Source: Symbiodinium sp. CCMP2592
Lineage: Eukaryota > Sar > Dinophyceae > Suessiales > Symbiodiniaceae
Length of the DNA: 64,000 bases
Reading direction: 5' to 3'
Assembly: GCA_905221615.1 (NCBI GenBank)
Contig: CAJNDT010000002.1
Coordinates: forward strand, 1,491,923 to 1,555,922
Numbering within the stretch: position 1 is the stretch's first letter; every line of letters begins with the position of its first letter. A program made the position numbers and the translations under genes. Shown here piece after piece: positions 53,237 to 63,630 of this stretch. The notes under the pieces were generated by a model. The model had not been told where the DNA came from. It saw only the letters and a list, made by a program, of their open reading frames with translations, and did no database searches.

Positions 53237-53761
53237 ATTAAATGTCCCTGTTTGGGCTTGTCATCCGGGACTTCAGACGTGAACCATTAGCCGCCCTGTC
53301 TGATGCTTCAGAAATACTTCTCGAACGAAGCTCAGCGGAGGGAGGCGCAGGGAAGCGAAGTAAGCTTGGAGTTGCTACTCAAAGACTTGGAGAAGGAGCG
53401 TAGTAAAGGGGCTGTGGCTTGCAATTCTACAACCACGATGAGTTAGAACTACTGCATTGATGTGCGGGGCGGTTCTGCAAGCTTCAAAGCCAGAGCATAA
53501 GGCGCCTGCACACGCAGCGGTCGTGCAGTGTGCACGGTGTGCGTTTGCACACAGGGCCACCAGCGAATCTGTAGGCAAGTCTACGTAGCGTGAACTTCGC
53601 CAAATAGCCCCGAGATCAACAAGTTCCGACTTTTCACTGCCGCTTGGAAGGCCAATGGGAGCGAATTAACACACCAGATTCTGAGTCATCTCATCACCCC
53701 CAAATTAGACACAGCAACAACATCAAGCACCGCGCTGCAAAGGGTTGCCCGAGTCTTGGTC

Positions 53762-54176
53762 CTAATCCTCTCCCTGAGTACTGGCCTTGCCGGCTTGCAG
53801 GCGGATTAGCGCCTGTTTGATTGCACCCTGATCGCTGCAGGGTGCCAGACGAATCAAGCGCATGAAGCTCATCTGTTTCAGGAGCCGGTTCAGCTGATTT
53901 AGCTTCCAGGCCGCCATGCTATGGCCCTCAGCCTCATGTGGCAAGGACGCCAAATGCTGCTCCATCAAGCCTACCGTGTCTGCCGCCCCTTGGGGCAGGT
54001 TCAATGTTGAAACGCGGGCATTGAGGTGCGGTAGCAGCAAACCGAGTAGTGCCGATTCGCTCAGTTCCTTCAAAGAGTCTCGCTGACGCTTATCTAGCTT
54101 CACTGCGCGGCTGGAGTGTGGTACGTGGCAATATTCACATTGAACGCCGTTCGGGCAATTCCCATAGCGTAGAAAC
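53762..54176 (-). CDS. CCCH zinc-finger protein, last exon
   Basis: The frame opens after a splice-acceptor-like CGAG just before a G and ends at TAG (53762-53764). It encodes RYGNCPNGVQCEYCHVPHS, the C-x5-C-x3-H part of a CCCH finger, followed by RAVKLDKRQRDSLKEL. In dinoflagellate proteins of this type, as I recall them, the finger and a KLDKRQR-like tail go together. The first Cys of the finger must come from an upstream exon that I could not place. The rest (about 100 residues) is helical. CCCH fingers usually bind RNA, so a post-transcriptional role is likely, in line with the heavy use of such control in dinoflagellates. The 5' part of the gene is not identified. Confidence 0.7.
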
Positions 54177-55078
54177 CTCGGCTGGCTGGGAGTGGACAAA
54201 GCCTCTCAGGGAAGGAAGCCATCTGCTGAAACTTATGAGCCGTGTGTCTCTAGATACATGAACCTTCATTACTCCTACACCGCTTTAGATCTGCATCGCA
54301 TCTACACCCCTTAGCCCAGCTTCGGGCTGCACATTAGTTGGATCTGGGGTGGGCCCCGTTGGGGCTCAAGACGTAACATGTCACGTGGCTCCAAAGGTGG
54401 CGATCTGGCTCAGCACCTCAACATGGCACAGAAAGCCGCACCTTCAAGTCGGCTCAAAGAACTAACCATTCAGGTCAAAGCCCTGCAGCAGCTTTCCCCA
54501 ACTTCCCGAAAACGGAATGCCCTCTGAACTTCCAGCAGCCCCAGGTCCAAAACAGCTGGGGGCCCGTATCATGCAAAATGAAGGGATGATCTTGAGGTGT
54601 ATTCATTAGACAATGACAGACTATGGCTATGACACTTCTGTCCATCTTGAGACGAAGAACCTGGGTAGATATTCTGCCTCCTAAGTGGGTGAAAATTGTT
54701 GAGCAGCTGTTTTGAAAGGATTGCGGAGCAAGTCCTCCAGTTTAGCAAGTCCTGTCTTGCGCCAAGAAGCTATTGGGGAATACTTTAGTAGGGTCCTATG
54801 TCGCGTCAAGCTATTGGGAAGTTCCAATTCGCGGGGGTCTGTTCTGCCGCCGGCTATTGGGCAATGTTGTTTTTTGTTTTACCGTCCCTTTAGCAGGCGG
54901 CTGAACCTTGTCCAAACCCCCCGCCCAGCATTTGGCGATAGCAGGTGAGCAATCGGTAAGAAGCAACAGGCTGGAAACACAAAAGCGCAGAGCGGGAGAC
55001 TTGGAGACTGTAGAACCCTTCGCCAAACCATATGTCGAAAAAGGCGGGTCCATGCCTGAGCCCTCACCCCTAAAATCC

Positions 55079-55135
55079 CTAAAACCCTGAACCCTAAACA
55101 CCCTAAACACCCTAAAAACCCTAAATCCCTGAATA
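55079..55135. repeat. Interstitial telomere-like tract
   Basis: Seven degenerate units of CCCTAAA with A/C insertions (CCCTAAACA, CCCTAAAAA). Confidence 0.75.
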
Positions 55136-55243
55136 ATTCCTGGCGAGCAACAGGCAGGGCTTCCTGCAAAGCTCCGGGTGGCCATAACTTCCCTTGGAAG
55201 GAAGAGTCGCAGCGTCTGCCTCGCATAAAAGTGGAGAACTACA

Positions 55244-55312
55244 TGCACCCTAAACCCTAAACCCCTGAACCCCTAAACCGCCCTACACCCTAAACCCCCC
55301 CCAAACCCCTAA
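55244..55312. repeat. Interstitial telomere-like tract
   Basis: CCCTAAACCCTAAACCCC and degenerate relatives, about nine units. Confidence 0.75.
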
Positions 55313-55502
55313 CCCCGAACTTGCCCTAGTTTGGGTCTCGACCTCGGGGTTTCTGTGGGATTGCTGCAGAGTTCGGCTCTCTCTCGCTTTGGGTTTGGGG
55401 TGTGGTGTAGGGGTTTCTGGTTTCGGAAGGCCTGCAGAGACGGGATTGTAGATTCAGGCGCACCAATAATGTGAAGGATGTTGGGCTGGGGTATGTATGC
55501 AT

Positions 55503-55526
55503 GTATATATATATATATATATATAT
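55503..55526. repeat. (TA)n microsatellite
   Basis: About 12 TA units. Confidence 0.95.
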
Positions 55527-55939
55527 ACAGATCTATCCATGTATGCTCTTAGGGCTTCGGAGGTCTACGAGGTTCAATGCAATCGAAGGACTCAAAGCAG
55601 TCTCCGGTTGCGAACTATTCCGGAACGTGAACACCCCGAGATGCTCATGAACGCAGGTGACGAGGCTGTAGGACTGAAGCCTAGTGAATCCAAATCCTCC
55701 AAGACCACCCAGGCAAATCCTGCACATCCGCTTACGGCCCGCCCTTGCCGTGTGGCCTTTACTGGGGCTGGCTGCTCCTCTTGCTCTGTGGCCAGAACCG
55801 GCGCAGGCTCCTCGCGAACTCTTGCGCTGAGGATGATCTCTCTCGATAAACAAGATGACACTGAGAAGAAAACCTTGCGATAATGGAGATGGCGATAATA
55901 ACGCTGGCAGCTGTGGTAGCGGTCGTCGTATGACAATCT

Positions 55940-56125
55940 AGTAGCAGTAGCAGCGGCAGCAGCAACACCGCCAGCAGCATGTGAAGGAGCAAGAGTAGTA
56001 GGAGTCGTCCTCGGCAGCAGCAGCCGCAGCAGCAGTCGTCGAAGTGGGACCAGCAGCTTCAACAGCAGGAGGACATACCACGAAAGCTGCAACAGGAGCA
56101 GCAGCAGCAGCAGCAGCAGCAGCAA
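55940..56125. repeat. Trinucleotide microsatellite (AGC)n, imperfect
   Basis: AGC/AGT-rich ends (for example eight CAGs at 56101-56123) around less regular DNA. Confidence 0.85.
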
Positions 56126-56817
56126 TTGATGTGATCTTTTGTCCCTGCCCCTTCAAGCATCAACAATAGAACAAGATGGTAAGTCTAACAGAAGTAGCAA
56201 CAGGAGCAGTCGTGGTGAATGCTTTAGCAGTGGTCGTCGAGGCAGCTACCGGTGGTTGCTTCGTTTTCGTCTTATGGGAAGCGCCCAACATGCTGCTATC
56301 AATCAGTATCTACACAGGGTTTATGTCAAACAATTTCGGGGTCATTCGATGCTCAAAGCGTTCTGGCCTCCGCCTGGATCTCCTGAGCACCATCTGGGGT
56401 TGGCGGTCGTTCTGCATGAAGTTGTTCGGCACGGTGCTCCTTGGATGCGATAAAGGCTAGAAGGAAAGGCAGCAGTATGTCCAAAAGATCTAAGGACACG
56501 GGTGTGACACTAGTGATGTACAGATTCAAGCTGAGCAAAGGTGAATCTGTGCACAATCTATTTCAAAGCCTCCGGAGCGGATGATGAGTCCCTAGAGCCC
56601 CGTCTCAACATCGTCGTAGGAGATTCGGTTTCCCTGGGCAGTCTCTGCTCCCAAACCCAGATGTCCAACTGCGTGAGGTCTCCTGTCTGTGGAGATGCAA
56701 CAGATCGGCAGTTCCATACTGCTGTCGTATTCCAAGCCCTCCCAAAGATCTCAACCTGTACGGCCCTACATGCCCGAATCATCAAACCTGAACTGCAAGA
56801 ACCCCAAGCTCCTCATG

Positions 56818-56907
56818 GGTAGTTGTCAAAGTTATGGTCCCTTTTTGGGTCCCTAGTATAGTACGGCACCTAAGATCTGTACCCAAAAAGGGGCCGTAAT
56901 ATTGACC
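56818..56907. mobile_element. MITE-like inverted repeat, family D
   Basis: GGTAGTTGTCAAAGTTATGG with TCCCTTTTTGGGT on the left, ACCCAAAAAGGGGCC and TATTGAC on the right. It is a diverged copy of 34360-34459, sharing the central ACGGCACCTAA. Confidence 0.8.
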
Positions 56908-57553
56908 TTATGTATCGGCCTAGCAACCCCCAAAGGAACCGGTGCCTTGACACCAGCATGTAGAAACCCCACAGAATCTCCAATTGCAGGTCGGGCTCCA
57001 GGTTCTTCACATAGTTCCTGACACAAAGCAGAGATGCGACTCTTTGTGTGGGTTCCTGGTTCGAGGGTTTTGGGATGGTTTGGGGCTTCGCGGTCTTGGG
57101 AGTGCTGGGATGTTGTGGAATAATGCTGTTCGGTGCCTGAGGGCCTTAGGGCTCTATAGGAACTAATCGTGCAGGTTATTAAAGCTTTGCGTTTTCGAAA
57201 ATCTGGCCATAGCAACAGGTGCAAACTTGACCCCTGCTTGTCAAGCTTCCTAGCTTGACGTAGGACAAGCCCTGTATCAGCAGTCAGCATCAGTCAGGCT
57301 TCTCGCACTTCTTCGCGTTGGGTTGTAGGTGTGTAGCATTGGGCTTCGAAGGCATCTTCACATCACTTTTGGGGTGGGGTTTCGGGCTTGGTGCATCTAA
57401 TCTTCCCAGGACAGGCTCCAAAGCCCAAAGCCACAACCAACCACCTTGTGAAGGTGTGCAAAACACACGCCCGTGGTAAGGGCCCTGTACTATTGACAGC
57501 AAACCCGCTGCAGCGACATGGCCATATGCTCCATGAGCCCCTCAACTCCATGA

Positions 57554-57656
57554 TATAGGGGCCTTAACAATTAGAATAGGGTTTTGGGGCTCATTCTGCT
57601 ATGCTTATAATAAGGAACCCCCCCAAAAAGCATTGGTAATTACCCAGGCACCTATA
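57554..57656. mobile_element. MITE-like element, family A (reference copy, 103 bp)
   Basis: TATAGGGGCCTTAACAATTA at the left and GGTAATTACCCAGGCACCTATA at the right, flanked by TGA and TCA. The interior has GGGTTTTGGGGCTCATT and TTATAATAAGGAACCCCCCC. It codes for nothing. Movement would need a transposase from elsewhere. Confidence 0.85.
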
Positions 57657-57755
57657 TCATAGGGACCCTTACAGGGGGAAGGGTTGCGGCCCTTCATACC
57701 TATATTAAGGAAGTATACTCCCCTGCCCCCCTCCCTCCTACCCCCTTAAGGGTCC

Positions 57756-57822
57756 CTATCCCTAAACCCTAAACCCCTAAACTCTAAACCCCTAAACCCT
57801 AAACCCTTAAACCCTATACTAT
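57756..57822. repeat. Interstitial telomere-like tract
   Basis: About nine CCCTAAA/CCCCTAAA/CCCTTAAA units, one of the longest such tracts of the window. Confidence 0.85.
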
Positions 57823-57956
57823 CCTGGCTCATCCCTGTGGCTGGCGCCTGGCTGCTCGGGTCTCCCCCACCTGTGGACGGTCGCCAGCTGGTGGTGCGGA
57901 GAGCGAGAGACGACGAGAGGGGGCCGCCGTGTCCTGCCAGGAATCCCTCCGAGGGT

Positions 57957-58129
57957 TACTTGGAGGTTCAGGGGTAGCTATAAGGGTTCCTTTAATAGGC
58001 ATCCTATAAGGGTATAGGGTTTAGGGCCTACTTGGAGGTTCAGGGGTAGTTATAAGTGGGTTATAAGTCCCATAATATGGGTTTTTATAACCCTACTTAT
58101 AACTACGAGTGCCCATGAACCTCCAAGTA
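57957..58129. mobile_element. MITE family C, complete copy plus a partial one
   Basis: A complete hairpin at 58029-58129 (TACTTGGAGGTTCAGGGGTA...CCTCCAAGTA) is preceded at 57957 by a second left end with the same 20 bases. One copy probably inserted into or next to another. Confidence 0.8.
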
Positions 58130-59032
58130 AGGTCGGGGTGGGGCGTACGTGGCGGGAGAGCAATAGTCCTTCGAACATGTGACAAAATACTCGTTCACAG
58201 CGTATATTTCACAAGACAGTATCATTCAGGCAAGGCTGACAGAGTTTCAGCAGTGGGTCGTTTTCATGCATGGTCAGGAGCAGTGCTGCTGTCAACAGCA
58301 AGAAAAATATCACCGAACATTGATGCAGGCATAGGATTCAAAGTGTCGGACTCAGCGCTTGGGACCCTAGGAATCATGCTTGCCGGATTGCTGGCATGGC
58401 TTGCAACCCTGCTATTCCACCTCTGCCGTGTTATGTTGGTGCAAATTTGCCGCTAAGCACAAGCCCTGGACCCTTCGCCGGCAAACAGACTGTACCGCGG
58501 CGTAGAAAGTAGACTGCCCGGCGAATATGAAGATCTTGGCGTGTGGTCCGTGCGGTCCTTCACAGCGATGAAGGTGGACTCGTAGATGCAGTAGGTGGCC
58601 ATCGTCCTAGTGCTGCTTTATGCGAGGCAGAGGTACAAGTGCCAGACCACAATCCTTTCTCAGCCAAATGCTGCGAAGATGTAGCACAAGCATCTGGCCG
58701 CCTTTGCGGGCAACCATGGGCAACCTCAACGAGTCCTCAGCTGAAGTGCGCGCCCTGCTCGAATTTGGGGCTTATGCGGTCTATGTCTCCGGCCTCCTAA
58801 GAGGCCGCAGAGGCAGCCCCAATCCTAAACTCCATCTCCCATCAGCCTGAATCGCGCCAGTTTTCGAGCCTCGCCGGCCGATACTGAGCTCTAGCCAACT
58901 TTGAAGTCAGCCATCGCATTGTCCGGTTTTAAGTCTCGCAAGAGATTCGGAGAGGTGCCTTCGGCTCTAGAAATCAGGACTTCAGCCCTCCAGGATCTCA
59001 CGAGCCGGAATGTCCTAGCAAAATAGTATACA

Positions 59033-59196
59033 TAGAGGGGCCTTACAATATAATTCGGATAGGGGTTCCCTTTAAAGGGTTCCTTAGAGGGTCTATAAGG
59101 GATACTACAAGGGCGCTATATATAGGGGAAAACTATACTGTATTTATGACAAGAAACCCTCAAACTAGTGTAGGTAATTACTCAGGACCCTTTACT
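59033..59196. mobile_element. MITE family A, expanded copy
   Basis: GAGGGGCCTTACAATATAAT on the left and GGTAATTACTCAGGACCCTTTA on the right. The middle is replaced by TTCCCTTTAAAGGGTTCCTT and related palindromic filler, as also seen at 39187-39256. Confidence 0.65.
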
Positions 59197-59546
59197 AGGC
59201 ACGACAACGAACTAGGGTTGCAGTCAAGCAGCACCGTGTGTACCGGTGCACTGATGGCAAAGGCACTGATGGCAAAGGAAGAAGGAGAACAGCAGCACGA
59301 CACTTGCAGCAATACCAAAGTTGAAAACGACAACGACAGCCAGCACCGACACTGGCGTTCCAACTGACTGGAGGACAGTCAAGAATGATAAGAAACTTGA
59401 CAGGAAGGTCATTATCATCGACAAGCGACAGTAACAGTCGTAAACGTGGTGCATGTTGGTGGTGGCGGCAGTCGTGACCGTAGTCGTCGTCGCAACAATC
59501 AGTCGTAGTGGCAGCAGCAGCAGCAGCTGCTGCAGTGGCAGAACCG

Positions 59547-59573
59547 GATAGATAGATAGATAGATAGATAGAT
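59547..59573. repeat. (GATA)n microsatellite
   Basis: Six to seven GATA units followed by TATATG-type repeats. Confidence 0.95.
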
Positions 59574-61259
59574 ATGTCATATGTATATGTATATACATAT
59601 ACACAATATGTTCTTTACTAGAACACAGTATGCTATATGATGTTATACTATGTGATACTCGACCCTGATAAACATAATATGTATATAGATGCATACATAT
59701 ACACAAACACATACGCAGATACCTACTTACATACCTACCTACATGCATAGATTACATACATGCTCCTAATCCAGCTTAACCAAACATAAACATACACATA
59801 CATATACATATACTGACATACATGCATGATGGCAGGCAGGCAGTGCCTTGAGTACATACAGAACATACACTGCATCCAGATATTCATAATATGCTTGTGT
59901 CAAGGTGCTACATCATGGACATGACTGTGGCTCAGCTTCTATCGTATTTACAAGATCTCCGGCGATCGATCCTGCAGCTGAGTTGCACTACACCACTCCT
60001 GCAAAGGCTCTAATTTGCAGCACTTGCGTATATCGAGGCTGGCGCTGGTTGGTCTCAGACCGCCCTAAGTAGCCCTCACTTGGCAAACCGCGCTGCCCTC
60101 TTCTTCCTGCCGGGACAACTACACTACAACCCCGAGTTTTCCCGGTTTAGGCCTTCACGGCGAGGTGCACTACGCAGCTTCAACTGCATGCACAGACTGC
60201 CTGACGTTTGCCTGACTCCAAGCAGTTCAAGATCCTTCTGTGGCGCGCGAGAAGTGTGCTGACAGGGGCCCCGACTTCTTCTCCTCCTCAGACATCTCGC
60301 CTGCCATGTGATGGAACGGCGGAGCTGACATCGTGCGCCCGACTGCATCCGGTGATCTGCATGCATGCTTCATTACGACGATCGCGGGTTTGTGGTTAGA
60401 TGCACAAGGAGAGGGAAGTATACCAAACACACTCTGTTCCGACCTCTACTGAAGGGGCCGTGCGGCATCGTAGCTTAGTAGGCGTCGTGGACCCCGAAGT
60501 GCCACGAGAAGGATACAAACTAAAGTGCAAAACTCAGCGACCGCTAAGCCCAAATTGAGCAGCCGTTCAGACTGTTCGAGATGCTTCGATATATTGTGAT
60601 CACCTGGCCGAAAGTTCTAGGATCGGCAAACGAGGAAACCACGCTGTGCACTGCATGCGCAGGCCGAAATTGATCCACCAATGTAAGGAGACATCTAGAT
60701 TATAGATTCATCTAGACAAGCCACAACATAGAGCGGCTAATATAGCGTATCAACTGAAGACTGTGCAGGGCGAACAGCCGACTCAAAGAAACTCAATCCA
60801 AACCAGCCGGGACGCCTGTCGTGTTAGGCTTCGCCGGCGCTGGCTCGGTTGGCTTCTTGGTTTCTATCCTCACGCATGCTAACCGTCGAATGTGTAAGGC
60901 CAAACGAAGAATCGGTGTTATGCGGACGGGGAAGCATATGCGGAAAGAAGATGAACAGAACAAGTAACCTTGCAGAGTTTGTTGCTAATGAAGGGCACCA
61001 TACCATGGAAAGCAAGGATGAGCAACTCGCAAGCTAGCCGCAACTGTCGGGCAACTTTCACAAGTTCCGACTGACCGCACCTTTCCAACACAACCGACAT
61101 GCTGTTGAAACCTAGCAATACCAACATTCCGAACCATAAGCCGACAGTCCCAAGTTCAAGTTCCAGACCACTACTGAACCAAGCCAGAACAACTCGCACA
61201 CAAACAACGACGAGGGGGAGCACGATGGATAGAGATGATGCTGAAGACGATGGTGACTG

Positions 61260-61484
61260 CAGTAGCAGTGGCGGCGGCGGCGGTGGTGGTGGTGGTGGCG
61301 GTGGTGGCGGTTGTTGTGGTGGTGGTGGCGCTGGTGCTGGTGCTGCTGCCGCTGCTGGGGGGGGTGGTGTTGTTGTTGTTGGTGGTGGTGGTGGTGGTCG
61401 TGGTGGTGGTGGTGGTGGCAGTAGTAGTCTGAGTCGTAGTAGTCGTCGTCGCACGTGCTATAGTAGTACAAGATGTCCTCGTCG

Positions 61485-61528
<44 letters not shown>

Positions 61529-61530
61529 CC
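61260..61530. repeat. Trinucleotide microsatellite (GGT/GCT, then CAG)
   Basis: GGC/GGT/GCT units to about 61430, irregular AGT/CGT units, then about 14 CAG units. The long Gly-, Pro- and Ser-rich frames here are artefacts. Confidence 0.95.
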
Positions 61531-61689
61531 AGTGGCCGTGGCCGCAGCGGTAAAGCGATAGCGATAGCAGCAGCAGTTGCTGTTGTAGATTTTGAAAACA
61601 GCACAAGAGCTGAATAGTAGTTGTTGTAATAGTAGGAGGAGGAGGAGGCGGTAGTAGGAGTCGCAGTAACAGAAATCGGCAAGGTAACT

Positions 61690-63501
61690 CCCGCATTCTC
61701 CTGGTCTCGAGGCTCTGCGCTGCGGCCTTCAAAGCGCTACCGAAGCGCTCGGACCTCCTCTTCTTCCTCTCTGCTTCCTCGCCAGCCTCTCGGCGTTGAA
61801 AGTCACGACAGTGCGTTCTGGAGTGTCGCGTTTTGGGCTTTGGTGTGGCTACAGGGCACCACAACCATGATAAGACTATTATTGAGTTCATGAGTTGCAT
61901 GTGGCTTTTCACGCAAGCTTGTTGCGATGACGTTACCCACTGGAAGCGATTGCTTCGCACGGTCACTATTTGCAGCCTACCGCCGAAAAAAAAAACGAAG
62001 CCCAGACCAAGGGTAAAATCCTAGCAAAACCTAGGCTCCTAGATCCGACCCCCCTGCGCAAACTTAACCTTATAATCCCCTCCCTGGGGGTTGCAGTGTT
62101 ATTGTCATGGCCTACATCTTGCTACGGGGATCACCAGGGAAGTCAGATGGCGGTTTCTCAATTCCCCGAGAAGTGACAAATTAACCAGAACCCCACGTCC
62201 ACCCTCAACCAACACTCTCCTACCCCCTACTTGGAGGCTCATGGGTAGTTATACATAGGGACTGATAACCCATATTAGGCGACCTATACCCCACTTTCCA
62301 ATTTCCCTTGAACCTCCAACTGGGAGTTTCCGAAAATAGAGGACCTTAATATAGTACCCTAAATGGTAGGATCCCAATTTTAAGGACCCCGTACCCTAAT
62401 TTTCGGAAACTCCCAAGCAGAGTTCCCGAAAAAAAATCCTCCCCCCAGCCTCTGCGAGGACTCCGAAACGCTTCAAGCGCTCCGCCCTCGCATCGCCTTC
62501 CACAGGTGCTGGCGACTCCCTCTAGGGATGATGTGGAAGCCTTGACAATTGGAACAGGGTTTTGGGTGTATATTATAACTATATAAGTATCTATATATTT
62601 ATTCTATACCCCCCTAGAACCACATTTAGTAGCAAGGATATGTTTAATTACACAAGGATATGCTTAATTGAACATTCCTAAGGAGACTAAAGTGTTGCTC
62701 CAAAGCCGAGTATGCAAGGGTTATGGTTTAGGGTTTAGGGTTTAGCGAGTTTTGGCGGTATGACTTCTCCTACGGTTTTCATCGGTTAGTGGGCTTAAAC
62801 TTGTCGTTTGCTACCTGCTGCCTGCTGACCACTACTACTGATGCGAGCTATCCGTCTTCGCATTGGCACTGGCACCGCTGAAAGCTGAGCCTGCAAGTCT
62901 GACACCACCGTAAAACAGCTGAAGCCCAACCCACAAAGCCCAGAATCCCTTCAACAACCTATCCATCTTGTGGGGTCCGACAAGTCCAGTCCCGCACTCA
63001 CTTGGGCATACCAAGAAACATCCTCCAGTGCAAAACAGACTCGTCTGGAACCCCGTGCATGATACCTCCAATATAGGGGCCTTAGGGTTTTGGGGCCCAG
63101 GATACTATAACCATAATGAGGAACGCCTAGGTAATCATAGAGGCCCTATATTACCAAACCCATTTTGGGGGTTCCTTATTATAATTCTAGTGTAATATAC
63201 CCCCCCAAACCCTATTCTTTCTAAGTATCAAGGCCCCTGAGACTAAATCCTTATGGTAGCCCTTATGGTAACCCTTATAGACCGTTTAAAGGAACCCTAT
63301 AAAGGAACCCTATTGCAAAATTCAATGCCCCTACATGACCTCTAGCAAAGCCAGGCCTGCTGCGATGCCGAACCTCTGCGCCCGCTGGGCGATCTTCGCC
63401 TCCTCTTGGTCTGCAGCAGAGCCTGCGGGGTGGCGGTGGGTGTCGGGGCCTTCATAGAGGCTGTTGGGATCCGTATAGTTCTAGTACAGAAAATCATAAA
63501 C

Positions 63502-63543
<42 letters not shown>

Positions 63544-63593
63544 TTATTCTTATTATTATTATTATTATCATTATTATTATTATTATTATTATC

Positions 63594-63630
<37 letters not shown>

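Larger units (their letters stand above)
54177..61689. other. Gene-poor DNA with repeats and MITEs
   Basis: No gene supported in about 7.5 kb. It holds telomere-like tracts, four or five inverted-repeat elements, several microsatellites (listed separately) and AT-rich ATAC repeats at 59574-59850. Missing 5' exons of the CCCH gene should lie at the left end. A plus-strand frame at 58717-58815 (SSAEVRALLEFGAYAVYVSG) is protein-like but isolated. Confidence 0.4.

Noticed and set aside
58620-58850. Plus-strand frame with SSAEVRALLEFGAYAVYVSG
   Set aside because: Isolated, on the opposite strand to all host genes, and without homology that I recognise.
61112-61966. 284-codon minus-strand frame
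   Set aside because: Mostly a translation of the GGT/CAG microsatellite. Only its upstream neighbourhood (61690-61786) in this frame overlaps a credible exon.
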